64,000 bases of DNA from Streptomyces sp. NBC_01231 (GTDB lineage: Bacteria > Actinomycetota > Actinomycetes > Streptomycetales > Streptomycetaceae), in contig CP108521.1 in the NCBI GenBank assembly GCA_035999765.1, forward strand, positions 3,348,001-3,412,000. Direction: 5' to 3'. A program made the position numbers and the translations under genes. The notes beneath the pieces were generated by a model. It was not told the DNA's origin, did not search any database, and was given only the letters and a program-made list of their open reading frames with translations. Positions 21,601-29,337 of this stretch are shown here, one piece after another; positions within the stretch are counted from its first letter, which is position 1; each line of letters starts with the position of its first letter.

Positions 21601-23469
21601 GGTGAGAACAGCGGCGAGGCCGGTGACCGCGAGGCTGGTGCCGGCCAGCACGGCCGGCATCACAGCGCCTCCGGCCTGCGTGGCGGCCAGGGCGGTACGG
21701 AACGCGGCGATCTGTACGGTGACCTTCGTGTAGGCAGCTCGGAGCAGGAGCAGTCCCGCAACGGACGCAGCGACCATCGCGAGGACGGACTTCATCGGTC
21801 CGGGCAGGTCCTCGATGGTGCCGACGAAGGTATGGACGGCGGACCCAACGGCCATCAGTACCGGCAGCAGGGCTCGGCCGACGTCGATGGCGAGGGCGCG
21901 GGCCTGGTTGGAGGCCAACTGCCACTGGCCGGTAACGGTGCCGGTCTGGAGGGCGTACGCCTTCTGCGTGGCTTCGGCCCGCGCCACTTCGTTGGCAATG
22001 CCCGCGTAGGTATTGGCGTAGTTCTGTCCCCCCGCCGAGGCCAAGGCAAGAGCGGCACGTGTGGCACGGATGTCCTTCCACATGTTCGAGATGCCCTCGG
22101 CGGTGTTTCCCGCCGCTCCGTTGAGCTTGTTCACGACCACGTACAGGCCGTCCTGTTCGACGGCGGAGGCGGCCGACTCGTAGCCCAGGTCCTTGACGGC
22201 CTGCTTGAGGTCCTGCGTCGGCTTCATGACGCGGGTGAGGAGCATGTTCAGGGCGGTCACGGCTTCGGCCGCGGGGATGCCGGTGAGGGTGATCGCGGCG
22301 AGCGCGGCACTCATGTCGTCGAACTCGACGCCGGCCGCCGCAGCCATCGGTACGACGTCGCCGAGCTGCTGCGCGAGTTCCTCGAAGGAGATGACGCCGT
22401 AGTTGACGGTCTGGAACATCACGTCCATGACGTCGCTGGCGTCGGACGCCGACAATCCGTACGCGTTCAGCACTCCGAGCAGCGCGCGCGCTGAGGTCTC
22501 CGACGTCGTCAGGCCCGCTGCCGCACCCTGAGCCGCGACCTCGAGGATCTGCATGGCGTCCGCGCCGTCGAAGCCGGACGAGACGATCTGATACAGGCCG
22601 TCGGCGAGCTGGTCGGCGGTCTGCGGCAGGCGGGTGGACAGCTCAACGATCTGATCGGTGAAGGCTCCGACGTTCTCGGACGTGATCTGCTGGGAGATCG
22701 TCAGCACGTTGGCCATCGCCCGCTCCAGCGAGATCGCCTGAGCCACTCCGATACCGAGTGCGGCACCGATGAGCAGACCGTTCTTGGCGGTGCGCGCAGC
22801 CTGGGCGTTCCGTGCGGCGGCCAACTGAGCCTCGGCCCGAGCGACTTGCTGTGCCTGTCGTTGGGCGTTGCGTGCGGCCGTGGTCTGTGCCTCATCTCGC
22901 ATCCGCACTGCGGACACGGCACGCGCCTGGGCCGATGCGGCAAGACCGGTGGCGCGCGTCGCCGTAGCCTGGGCCGCTGCCGCCCGCCGCTGCGCTTCGG
23001 CGTGCTCCTGGGCGGCGCGGGCGGCGGCCGACTGAGCGGCAGCGGCGGTACGCGCGGCATTTGCGGCCCCGGCGCCAGCCGTGGCCTGTGCACGCGCGTT
23101 CATCGTCTGTGCCAGGGCCTGCGCCCGTGCGGCTCGCGCTCCCGTCGCCGCTACGGCGGCCTGTTCCGCTACCGCGCGGCGGGCCGTTGTCGCTGCCACC
23201 ACCTGTGCACGGCCTGCGCGTTCCTGGAGCGCGGTGGTCCGCTGCACAGCTTGAGCCACCTGCGCCTGGGAGCGGACCATCTGCGCCGACGCGGCAGCTT
23301 GAGCTCGGGCCAGATTGTCGCTGGCCACGCGGACCTGGTTCAGTCGGGTCGCTGTTCCATCCAACTGACCATCAAAGGCGCGAAGTTGCGCCGCTCCCTG
23401 CCGCAGACCGGTAGAGAGCCCGCCGGTTGAGGCGAGCAGGTTCACGTACAGGGTGTAGGCACCAGCCAC
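18646..23469 (-). CDS. Tail tape measure protein
   Basis: The protein has 1607 residues from a GTG at 23469. The first 240 residues are Ala/Gln/Arg-rich coiled coil. Residues about 250-520 match the phage TMP core (SLERAMANVLTISQQITSENVGAFTDQIVELSTRLPQTADQLADGLY...). Hydrophobic segments follow (LAMVAASVAGLLLLRAAY; VTGLAAVLTLGIAGYAAY). Two later regions repeat the motif (E/G)AYxPLxxNKR (YIPLAHNKR and YLPLGMNKR), and two regions repeat LSxLAxxGYxDLA, pointing to internal duplication. TMP sets tail length. At the usual 1.5 angstrom per residue, 1607 residues would suggest a tail of roughly 240 nm. It follows the chaperone frameshift gene. Confidence 0.92.
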   Translation of the reverse strand: MAGAYTLYVNLLASTGGLSTGLRQGAAQLRAFDGQLDGTATRLNQVRVASDNLARAQAAASAQMVRSQAQVAQAVQRTTALQERAGRAQVVAATTARRAVAEQAAVAATGARAARAQALAQTMNARAQATAGAGAANAARTAAAAQSAAARAAQEHAEAQRRAAAAQATATRATGLAASAQARAVSAVRMRDEAQTTAARNAQRQAQQVARAEAQLAAARNAQAARTAKNGLLIGAALGIGVAQAISLERAMANVLTISQQITSENVGAFTDQIVELSTRLPQTADQLADGLYQIVSSGFDGADAMQILEVAAQGAAAGLTTSETSARALLGVLNAYGLSASDASDVMDVMFQTVNYGVISFEELAQQLGDVVPMAAAAGVEFDDMSAALAAITLTGIPAAEAVTALNMLLTRVMKPTQDLKQAVKDLGYESAASAVEQDGLYVVVNKLNGAAGNTAEGISNMWKDIRATRAALALASAGGQNYANTYAGIANEVARAEATQKAYALQTGTVTGQWQLASNQARALAIDVGRALLPVLMAVGSAVHTFVGTIEDLPGPMKSVLAMVAASVAGLLLLRAAYTKVTVQIAAFRTALAATQAGGAVMPAVLAGTSLAVTGLAAVLTLGIAGYAAYTASKQKAKDATNELVQALQQEREEATTGASINKLYDQLTADGALKDLEKVGIGTTEAIDAITSGGAKLATLQSRLQQDAYEYARKAKAGEAPGDYESITQYSEAKKALEERHKMWSEAVKKEAEIAQQKAIVEAKIKQQAKSSGGIFDLFSLADIDRTGAPEITDEMKALAEAVGAAVDPSRAFRDAQTAAGEAMRKAGKEADTAKVKLSDYMKELHKQLQAQRDFQGNLSELAVFGYDDLADHFAELGVDAAPMLNELVGQLKKGKTKVADELRDIVTEDAERSTEAYRLGLQKTAEITEKYGKEIGRAWAKASERNDPAAFQKVTEQMAMVDLRKAVKKSVGDARSEFGRGMDLLAEVAKRKGKDAAGAFQDALLSGDTERAMDSLKSIWGADVPIAAPELSQVVAAFSKAGQDANAEWSGALDLIRQVAATKGTEAATALTSALLSGDMAAVKVQLDAIGLSVQNIPGTKSVTVNVSTNQPPPIVIPFLIKRQATSGDRDANGVPDFIQAPSKQANGSVLEFYAGGGVRENHVAQIARQGTWRVWAEEAAGPEAYIPLAHNKRTRSRAITDEVVRRLGGKSVDWYADGGLTGWSYSSSGSTELVSVSSIRSDSMRTVTKGGKETEVFDLKLFEKNLDKAVRRAQRWRKDLGTVARRAGQDVADALEAMGEDGVELTHKMATGSSKYVKEMTNDLEKLGVVVRATLSDYTAQLKQAVKDQAAFEKNLSKLAAMGYGDLATMLAEQGDEDAEDIAAEAAKSPGKAKKANTQARAASKAIPDDDLPDLVAIISAVTSNKTGIHDVAEKTELDEDRIIEIATLGRARIKDALGKKAARFLSDLDKANKQLAYEDGGIRAGLYATDNGIIRFAEPSTGGEAYLPLGMNKRRSATAVLADVASRFGYQLTPAGDSGLVRLVDARPAPVQVVVIREERPTALVGSMPVTVNGGADAKAADRVGTEIMRRLRNAQRGGRI

Positions 23470-23470
23470 G

Positions 23471-24384
23471 TCAGGATGCCTCTCTGGGCCTCAGCCCGAC
23501 TTTGAGCCCCCGCGCATCTGGTCCATCAGGAATGTGTTCGCGTTCCATCTCGATGACCTCGCAGCCCACGCAACGGTGAGGCTCGGCCACGTACGCGAAG
23601 CGGTCGCCACCCTGGCTCTCGTCCCACTCAGCGGCCCGTGTCCCGCAGGTCTCGCAGACGCTGCGTTGATACGCGAGGTAGGCCATCGCCTTCGCCCGGT
23701 CCAAAGCCGTCCACCGGCCGTCCCCCGCACCCGTGAATCGCGAGTGCGGGAGTCCATAGGCGTGGCACAGCTCCATCTCGGCCCTGAACTGGGCGTCGGC
23801 GATCAGCCTTTTCCCAGGTCGGCCCTCATGGTCTGGTTGACCAGCAGCGCGGCCGTGAACAGAGCCTTCGCGTCCGCGTCCGACCAGCTGTCGAGGAGTT
23901 CCTGTGCCTCTGCCTCGCTCATGCCGTCCACCGAGGAAGCCGATACGAGAGCGGCGGGGAAGGTCTCGACGTTGTACTCATGGCCGAGATCGCCTTGCTC
24001 CTCCGTGGGGGCGTGCTCGCGAAGTAGCTGCTCCCAGGCGGGGCGGGGCAAAGCCCGGAAGGTGAGCGTGAGGGTCCCGGCTGCCAGGGCTCGCCGGGCC
24101 TCGTCCAGCGCGGCCTGGGCGGCCAGCACTTCCGGCTGAGCGAGCGCCCAGCTCTCACGCTCGTCGGCTGGCACCTCCATCTCGGAGGCCCGGCCAACGG
24201 CGCTGGTGCGTGCCTTGGCCATGTCGAGCGCCGCATCGGTCACGCGCTGCTTCAGGCCCTGGTCGTCGAGGAAGGACACGGCGCGCTCGGGAAGTCGACG
24301 AGCCCGCAGACGGGCCATCTTGGCCGCCCAGTGCGGATCGCGGGCGACGGCATCGGCCGGCGGTTCAACGAAGGTCGTAGTCAT
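23471..24384 (-). CDS. Tail assembly chaperone, -1 frameshift fusion product
   Basis: The longer product joins the 193-residue chaperone frame to a downstream frame through the slippery site at 23809-23815. After the slip the protein continues RLIADAQFRAEMELCHAYGL and ends at 23471. The extension contains two Cys pairs (CETCG, CVGC) and conserved KAMAYLAYQR. The equivalent lambda product gpGT binds the tape measure and major tail proteins during tail assembly. The extension alone has only an internal ATG at 23776 without a ribosome-binding site, which supports expression by frameshifting. Confidence 0.75.
23803..24384 (-). CDS. Tail assembly chaperone, short (gpG-like) form
   Basis: The protein has 193 residues from an ATG at 24384 after GGGGGTGCTGC. 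It is helical and acidic (MSEAEAQELLDSWSDADAKALFTAALLVNQTMRADLGKG) and contains the LTFRALPRPAWEQLLREHAP block seen in actinophage tail chaperones. The major tail protein is immediately upstream and the tape measure downstream, the defining context of the family. The final codons CTG GGA AAA GGC TGA carry the slippery heptamer. Terminating ribosomes yield this short form, which would be the more abundant one. Confidence 0.85.
   Translation of the reverse strand: MTTTFVEPPADAVARDPHWAAKMARLRARRLPERAVSFLDDQGLKQRVTDAALDMAKARTSAVGRASEMEVPADERESWALAQPEVLAAQAALDEARRALAAGTLTLTFRALPRPAWEQLLREHAPTEEQGDLGHEYNVETFPAALVSASSVDGMSEAEAQELLDSWSDADAKALFTAALLVNQTMRADLGKG
23809..23815 (-). promoter_or_regulatory. 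Programmed -1 frameshift site
   Basis: The minus strand reads GGGAAAA, in the chaperone frame as G GGA AAA (X XXY YYZ), two codons before the UGA. This is the same heptamer as in lambda G/T. The -1 frame then runs uninterrupted to 23471. Confidence 0.75.
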
Positions 24385-24400
24385 GCAGCACCCCCGCCGA

Positions 24401-24896
24401 TCAGGCCGCGGCCGGAACGGCTACGTCCTGAACGGGCTTGCCGGTCACGTTGAAGCTGACCTTGAACTTCGCCGGCTCGGAGGCGGTCGTGTACGTGCTC
24501 GACCGGGAGCCGACGCGCACCGGGAAGATGTCCATGGACTTCGACGCCGGGATGTCGCCCTTGCGGAGGATGACCACGTACCCCTCGACGCCCTTGGCGA
24601 GGAGCGTCTCCAGGGCGTTGTCAACCTTGTCCTCGTAGAAGGTGAGGCTGGAGTTGTCGGCCTTGTCCTCACCGGGGATGTTGCCGGTGAACTCGGTCGC
24701 CAGGTCCGGTGTGTCGATGGGGGTGTTCTCGACAGCGAAGCCTTCGATGTCGCTGATGGCTGGGGACAGATCGGTCCCGTTGGTCCCGCCGAGCTCCGGA
24801 CGGATCGGGATCAGTTCCTTCGAGACGATGTCCTTCAGGAAGAAGAACTTTGTGGTGCCGCGACGGGTGAACCGCTGCTGTGACACTGATTCTCGC
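24401..24896 (-). CDS. Major tail (tube) protein
   Basis: The protein has 165 residues from a GTG at 24896. It begins VSQQRFTRRGTTKFFFLKDIVSKELIPIR and has the blocks ELGGTNGTDLSPAISDIEGFAV, PDLATEFTGNIPGEDKADNSSLTFYED and GYVVILRKGDIPASKSMDIFPVRVGS, then a C-terminal beta strand pair (AKFKVSFNVTGKPVQDVAVP). This is the layout of actinophage major tail proteins (gpV-like fold). Many copies polymerise into the tail tube. It lies immediately before the tail chaperone gene. The start is supported by the GGAGAG element upstream, though the spacing is long. Confidence 0.85.
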
Positions 24897-25017
24897 TCTC
24901 CGGGAACCGGTGTTCCGGAGCGCGCACACGCCGGGCCGGCCCTCATGAAGGGGGAATCGGCCCGTGCCGGGTGGCCGGGCGTCCGCGAGATGCCTCCGCG
25001 GTGAGGTGGCTGGAACG

Positions 25018-25452
25018 TCAGGACCCGAGAGTGGTCACAGTGAGGACGTACCGCTGGACGTAACTGTATACGCCGCTGCTGACAGACATCCCTTCCTCCT
25101 TGTCCAGCTCTCGGTCGATCACGAGGTAGCCGGTGATGGTGATGGCGTTGACGTAGGTCCCGCTCAATCGCGCGAGGAGCGCGGTGCGGACCTTGTCGGC
25201 CATCCACTCGACCTGTTCGGCAGTCGAGGCGACCGAGGTGACCTGGATGAGCACGCGGGCGTCGGCGTCACCGTCACCGTACGGCGGGCCGCTCGTCGTC
25301 ACACCCAACGGGTAGAGCACGCTGTAAGGGATCGCGGCGCCAGTGGGGGTACTTGATGCCGTAGGAGCGGTCCCGTACCCGCAGCTTCGGCCGGTTGCTG
25401 TGGCCAGCGTCTTCTGGATCGCGAGGGACACTTCCCTGCCGGAGACGGGCAC
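25018..25452 (-). CDS. Tail terminator/completion-like protein
   Basis: The protein has 144 residues from a GTG at 25452 after GAGGAGAAGCA. The block ADARVLIQVTSVASTAEQVEWMADKVRTALLARLSG is typical of tail terminator or tail completion proteins (gpU-like) of siphoviruses, which cap the tail tube and join it to the head. It sits between the HK97-gp10-like and major tail genes, the expected slot. No named motif was seen, so family assignment rests on pattern and order. Confidence 0.65.
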   Translation of the reverse strand: MPVSGREVSLAIQKTLATATGRSCGYGTAPTASSTPTGAAIPYSVLYPLGVTTSGPPYGDGDADARVLIQVTSVASTAEQVEWMADKVRTALLARLSGTYVNAITITGYLVIDRELDKEEGMSVSSGVYSYVQRYVLTVTTLGS

Positions 25453-25510
25453 TGCTTCTCCTCTTCTTCTGCGGGGTTGTGGGTCTGTCGCCCGGTGGCG
25501 CGGCTGTCGC

Positions 25511-25948
25511 TCACGAGTCGTCGTCGATGGTGTCGCCGAGCGCGGCGATGAACAGCGGCCAGATCTCCTCGACAGCCGGCCCAACGTGCGGGTAGGGAGG
25601 CTGGTTGTAGATGCGCCCCAGGCTGTCGGCGCCAGCGAAGCCATACTCCAGGCGCCGCGCCTGGGGCTTGTTCGTGCCGACAACCGCCGTGACGGAGAAC
25701 CCGTCCGTGCCCACCTCGTGCGTCCAGGAGCGCCGGTAGTCGCCCGTGGGCGCGTTGGGGCCCGGCCTGCCGCTGGCCTTGGCCTTGATCCTGGTCTCCA
25801 GCAACATCGCGTAGTGCTGGACGGTCGCCGTGACCTCGGGCAGAGTGCGCGCCGCCCTCGCATCGAGCTGCGCGGCGATCTGGAACGCATTGGAATAGAC
25901 GCCCGCAAGTGGGTGGGCGTTGGGATGCGGATTCAGCCAGGACGCCAC
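25511..25948 (-). CDS. HK97 gp10-like minor structural protein
   Basis: The protein has 145 residues from a GTG at 25948, just after the previous stop (25953). The block RRSWTHEVGTDGFSVTAVVGTNKPQARRLEYGFAGADSLGRIYNQPPYPHVGPAVEE has the conserved A.RLEYGF...PHV.PA pattern of HK97 gp10/Bacteriophage_HK97-gp10-like proteins. These act in the neck during head-tail joining. It lies in the usual order between connector and tail terminator genes. Confidence 0.8.
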   Translation of the reverse strand: MASWLNPHPNAHPLAGVYSNAFQIAAQLDARAARTLPEVTATVQHYAMLLETRIKAKASGRPGPNAPTGDYRRSWTHEVGTDGFSVTAVVGTNKPQARRLEYGFAGADSLGRIYNQPPYPHVGPAVEEIWPLFIAALGDTIDDDS

Positions 25949-25952
25949 TGGT

Positions 25953-26384
25953 TCACTGCCCGTCTTCCGGTTCCGGCTCGCCCCACTGGCCAAGGGCCCA
26001 TTCCCGCAACAGGGCGAGCATGGCGCGGGTCAGCTCGTGCGGGCGGCCGTCCATGAGGTCGTGACGGTCGAGCGCAGCCTTCTCCAGCTCGGCGGGACTG
26101 ATCGCAGACAGGAAGGCAGCCGCTGCCGAGCCAGGGTCTGGCGGGTCGCCGATGACGACGTGCGCCAGGCCCTCGAACACACCAGTCGCCGTGGATCTCG
26201 GGGAGAGTTCGATGACCATCTGCGGTACGTCGCCCGCGCGGTGGGCCAGTGAATAGGCTGCGAGGTCCCGGGAGACGTCGTGACCGCCGATCTCCACGAC
26301 GGCGGTATGCCCCTGCCCGGTGACGCGCACCGGCAGGGGCTCACACTCGGGAGAAATAGGTTTTGAATTCTGATCTGTTGGCAC
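25953..26384 (-). CDS. Hypothetical neck-module protein
   Basis: The protein has about 143 residues if a GTG at 26384 is used; no clear ribosome-binding site supports the start. The central block LPVRVTGQGHTAVVEIGGHDVSRDLAAYSLAHRAGDVPQMVIELSP looks like a small beta-sandwich known from phage neck and tail neighbours. The C-terminal half is helical. I do not recognise a named family. Its place between the head-closure pair and the gp10-like gene suggests a structural or assembly role. Confidence 0.5.
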   Translation of the reverse strand: MPTDQNSKPISPECEPLPVRVTGQGHTAVVEIGGHDVSRDLAAYSLAHRAGDVPQMVIELSPRSTATGVFEGLAHVVIGDPPDPGSAAAAFLSAISPAELEKAALDRHDLMDGRPHELTRAMLALLREWALGQWGEPEPEDGQ

Positions 26385-26431
26385 CCATCTGAGCTTACGG
26401 GTATCTGGCGACAGCCCAGCTCGCCAGCCGC

Positions 26432-26854
26432 CTACGGAGGGGTGATCTCGTCGAGGCGAGTCACTCGAACGATCTCGACCGTGGACGCCTCCGACGGATC
26501 GAGGACCTGCCACACCCGATTCGCTGTCGCCGCGTGCTGGCCTGCTGCGGCCACGACCTCCACTCGGTCGTATCGAACGGGAACCGGCGCCGAGATCGGC
26601 GTGAGGAGCCGATACCAGCTGACCGTATCGTCCAGCCACTCCCGCCCGAGAACGTGCTGCGCGGTCACCTGGCCATGACCGGACAGGACAGCTCCCGGCC
26701 CCTCGTAGATTGCCTCCGTCGGCACGGGCCCCAGGAGACCGGTCGATGGATCGAGTTGGGGCGCTCCCGTTGGACGGGTGATCCGTACCGTGTCCACCAG
26801 CAGCGTCGACTCCAGCCTCTCTCGTTCCGCCTCCGTGTCGATCGGCGTGCTCAC
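26432..26854 (-). CDS. Head-closure-like protein, second DUF6093-type paralog
   Basis: The protein has 140 residues from a GTG at 26854 that overlaps the stop of the preceding gene (GTGA). It is clearly related to that preceding gene along its length (LLVDTVRITRPTG...YEGPGAVL...SWYRLLTPISAPVPVRYDRVEVV...RVWQVLDPSEASTVEIVRVTRLDE). The pattern matches the small DUF6093 phage family, thought to act in head closure. The tandem arrangement suggests duplication, with the two copies possibly building one ring. Confidence 0.7.
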   Translation of the reverse strand: MSTPIDTEAERERLESTLLVDTVRITRPTGAPQLDPSTGLLGPVPTEAIYEGPGAVLSGHGQVTAQHVLGREWLDDTVSWYRLLTPISAPVPVRYDRVEVVAAAGQHAATANRVWQVLDPSEASTVEIVRVTRLDEITPP

Positions 26855-27294
26855 GAGGTGCCGCCTGAAGTGCTGGACTGCGTGTTCTGGTCCAGGAACG
26901 TCGTACGCACCACGGCCAGGGTGGAGGTCTGTCCGACGTCGAGGACGCGCCACGTACGGCCGACAGCCGCAGGATCGGCGGCGTTGACGACGCTCACCGT
27001 GTCCGCGCGCGACGCCACCGGGGCGTCTAGCGGCGTGATTAGCTTGTACTTCGAGGTGGAGTCGTCGACGTACGCCTGCCCTTCCAGATGCAGGACGATC
27101 CCAGGGTCACCGTTCGGAAAGATGCCGCCGTGACCTTCGTAGATGATGACGGGCGGGCCAGGTTCGTACTGACCCGTGTCGGGGTTGAAGACCGGCTCAC
27201 CATCCCTGCTGATACGTACCGTGTCAGTGAGGATCTTGCGTCCGATCAGGTCGCTGACGGCCCCCAGGGTCAGCCCTTCGGCAGGTTCGTTCAT
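26851..27294 (-). CDS. Head-closure-like protein, first DUF6093-type paralog
   Basis: The protein has 147 residues from an ATG at 27294 (MNEPAEGLTLGAVSDLIG...). The core ILTDTVRISRDGEPVFNPDTGQYEPGPPVIIYEGHGGIF...SKYKLITPLDAPVASRADTVSVV...RTWRVLDVGQTSTLAVVRTTFLDQ is repeated by the next gene. It is the last recognisable phage gene before 23 kb of unrelated DNA; in an intact prophage the minor head genes (now at 50431-54317) would be just upstream. It retains its start and length, so the break lies outside the coding sequence. Confidence 0.7.
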   Translation of the reverse strand: MNEPAEGLTLGAVSDLIGRKILTDTVRISRDGEPVFNPDTGQYEPGPPVIIYEGHGGIFPNGDPGIVLHLEGQAYVDDSTSKYKLITPLDAPVASRADTVSVVNAADPAAVGRTWRVLDVGQTSTLAVVRTTFLDQNTQSSTSGGTS

Positions 27295-27388
27295 ACGTTC
27301 GAGCGTAGTGCCGCTGGCTGGCATTCTGAATCCCCAACAGCCGCTCACGCCTTGGAGTGACCCGCCTCCTTGGCTCCTTTCAATCAGG

Positions 27389-27424
27389 GTGCCGTTAATG
27401 AACGGCGAACCGAGTCACAAGTAG
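27389..27424 (+). repeat. Left arm of imperfect inverted repeat
   Basis: This 36-bp stretch, containing GCCGTTAATGAACGGCGAACC, is an inverted copy of 29179-29214 (about 31 of 37 aligned positions match). The two arms enclose the 27395-27859 and CoiA-like genes. Confidence 0.5.
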
Positions 27425-27859
27425 CTCTCTGTAGCCAACGTGACGGTCGGTCGCGGGTTCGACCCGGACTTCTACCTCTGCGCGAGGAGGGCAAACCGAC
27501 CGGCGTGTCGCCGCAACGGGCTGGGACAGCACCAGTCGGCAGGCGTTCACGAGCTTGTCGGGCTCTCCCGGCGGGAGTTCGGCGCCGTCGCGGCGCAGGC
27601 AGCTTGCCGCCACGCGAATGCATCCCTTCAGGGACAGCTCGATGCCGTGCCGATAGTTGTAGTAGATCGGGACAGGCAGCGCATCGTTCGTGCCGTTGCG
27701 GATCCAGTGACTCGCGAGGATGTCGGCTGCCTGCAAGTAGCCAAGGGCTACGTCGAAGTCGTCCTCGTGGGGGCTGCCGATGACGGCGATGCTGTTCCAG
27801 TCCGAGCGCCGTGGGGGCAGGCGGGTCGGGTCGTCGGGGTCGTCCAGTGCTTCGCTCAC
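27395..27859 (-). CDS. Hypothetical protein, possibly HEPN-like
   Basis: The protein has 154 residues from a GTG at 27859. The block AVIGSPHEDDFDVALGYLQAADILASHWI...PIYYNYRHGIELSLKGCIRVA is helical and has the Y-x-x-R-H-x-IEL-x-LK pattern seen in some HEPN-like or toxin-associated proteins; the resemblance is weak. The final 40 residues (TRRSVCPPRAEVEVRVEPATD...) are basic and unlike the rest, so the gene may be truncated or fused to foreign DNA. It lies at the junction where the phage neck genes stop. Confidence 0.4.
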   Translation of the reverse strand: MSEALDDPDDPTRLPPRRSDWNSIAVIGSPHEDDFDVALGYLQAADILASHWIRNGTNDALPVPIYYNYRHGIELSLKGCIRVAASCLRRDGAELPPGEPDKLVNACRLVLSQPVAATRRSVCPPRAEVEVRVEPATDRHVGYRELLVTRFAVH

Positions 27860-27956
27860 AGTCCCAGGGTGGCGGGCTCACTGGTTGACGCGCACGCATT
27901 TTTCGCGTGCCACGAGCTGGTGAACGAGGGGCGGGAGCAGGGCTGACCGGCTCTGC

Positions 27957-28946
27957 TCAGCACATGATGTGCCGCCCGTAGGGCACCAGGGGCTCAGCGA
28001 GCGGACGGTGGCAGACCTCGCAGAACGGGCCCCCGCCCGCGGGCCGGGGCATCGGCCGCACCGGCGGCTTCCAGGGCCGGGCCGGTCGGGTGACGGCTTC
28101 ATGGCGCCACCGTTCGGCCTGTTCCTGCTGGCGCCGGGCCTGGTCGGCGTCTCGCCGTACGCGGGCGGCCTGTTCGGCCAGGCGCTCGGTCATCGCGGGC
28201 GGGAACGTCACGCCGTCGGCGTCCAGGCCGAGGTCGGCGAGCGGGAAGCGTTCGCGGACAACTGGGTCGCCGGCACACGGCGGGTGGTGCGGTCCGAACA
28301 GGCGCAGGTTCTTCGTCCACCACTGCGGCCCGCGCTTGTGGGGTTCTCCGAGCCGGGCCTCGGCTGTTTCGTCGCGGTGGTAGAGCGTCCAGGCCGGGGT
28401 GCCCTCGGCGAACAGGACGTGTGGGATGCGGGTGTCCGGGCGCATGAACCAGACGTCCCGCACGCGGGCGGCGGCGTAGTCGCGGTGCCGGGCCTGCCAG
28501 AGTTCATCGGTGATCAGCTCGCGCTGGGCTTCCAGTGCGAGGCGGGCGCCGTCGTCGAGGACGACGTGGACGTCGGCGCGGCGGTCGCGGTGCTCGGTCC
28601 ACTGCTCCAACCGCACCCGGGTGACGTTGGGGAGGGTGGCCGCCCAGCGGGCGAGGCGGTGTTTGGCGTTGATGTGCCAGACGGTTTCGCGGCTGTGCCC
28701 GCCGGGCGGGGCGGTTCCGGCCGGGTGGGCGAAGTGGGGCCGGACCAGGCCGCCGATGCGGCCGCGGGCCAGCAGTGGCACCTTCGTGCCCGTCTGGGCG
28801 TCGATGCCGCGCCAGCAGTAGAAGCACACCACCCTCTCTCGCCGTCCGTAGCCGAGCGCCCGCCACTGTTCCAGGGGGCGGTCACCGATGTGGACCTCGG
28901 TCTGCGTCTCCAGGTCGAACCCCACCACCAGCAGATCGTCCAGCAC
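27957..28946 (-). CDS. CoiA-like nuclease family protein
   Basis: The protein has 329 residues. An N-terminal Cys motif (VVCFYCWRG) precedes the CoiA-type blocks RPHFAHP, then ETVWHINAKHRLARWAA, then RRADVHVVLDDGARLALEAQRELIT (Asp and Glu-x-Gln in the PD-(D/E)XK-like core). A second Cys pair is at the C-terminus (FCEVCHRPL). CoiA proteins act in competence and DNA uptake; in Streptomyces the family has no fixed role. The middle is helical and Gln/Arg-rich. It is flanked by an imperfect inverted repeat with its small neighbour, which hints at movement as a unit. Confidence 0.75.
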   Translation of the reverse strand: MLDDLLVVGFDLETQTEVHIGDRPLEQWRALGYGRRERVVCFYCWRGIDAQTGTKVPLLARGRIGGLVRPHFAHPAGTAPPGGHSRETVWHINAKHRLARWAATLPNVTRVRLEQWTEHRDRRADVHVVLDDGARLALEAQRELITDELWQARHRDYAAARVRDVWFMRPDTRIPHVLFAEGTPAWTLYHRDETAEARLGEPHKRGPQWWTKNLRLFGPHHPPCAGDPVVRERFPLADLGLDADGVTFPPAMTERLAEQAARVRRDADQARRQQEQAERWRHEAVTRPARPWKPPVRPMPRPAGGGPFCEVCHRPLAEPLVPYGRHIMC

Positions 28947-29337
28947 CGAACACTCCTCTCAGCTCACCGAATCGTGTATGCAGAGCATTGCAACGGCCAC
29001 TGACAGTCCCCTCCCCTCCGAATCGCACAGCCGAACCGGGTTCGAGCAGAACCCCGAGAGCGGTAGGCCGTCCGGAACTGCCGCAGTGGATGGCGGATTT
29101 ACTGCGGCGGCGGCTTCCGGCCTCCCGGGTGAGGTGCACGCATTTACTGCGGCAGCGAGCCCGAAAGGCTACTCACGGGTTACTTGTCACCTGGTTCGCC
29201 GCTCGTTAACGGCACATCGGCCTGAGTTCAGCGTGACTGAGGTGCTTTCACTGGGAACCCACGGCGTTTCCGGCAGGCAGGCGTGAAAGTGCGGCGGGTC
29301 CGTTGCCGCTGAATCGGCAGGTCCTTCACCACTGGGC
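28947..29337. other. Intergenic region with ACTGCGGC repeats
   Basis: No convincing gene is present. An 11-bp palindrome ACTGCCGCAGT (29077-29087) is followed by two direct copies of ATTTACTGCGGC(G/A)GCG (29097-29112 and 29142-29157). The right arm of the inverted repeat lies at 29179-29214. The repeats could be an operator cluster for the CoiA-like gene, whose start is at 28946. Confidence 0.4.
29179..29214 (-). repeat. Right arm of imperfect inverted repeat
   Basis: This stretch (GTTACTTGTCACC...GTTAACGGCAC) matches the reverse complement of 27389-27424 at about 31 of 37 aligned positions. Confidence 0.5.

Noticed and set aside
18796..22494. Plus-strand frames of 548 and 550 codons opposite the tape measure gene
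   Set aside because: Shadow frames of a Gly/Ala/Val-rich coding sequence; no domain content.
23471..23776. Independent gene starting at the ATG 23776
   Set aside because: No ribosome-binding site. The frame is open upstream to the slippery site, so it is better explained as the -1 frameshift extension.
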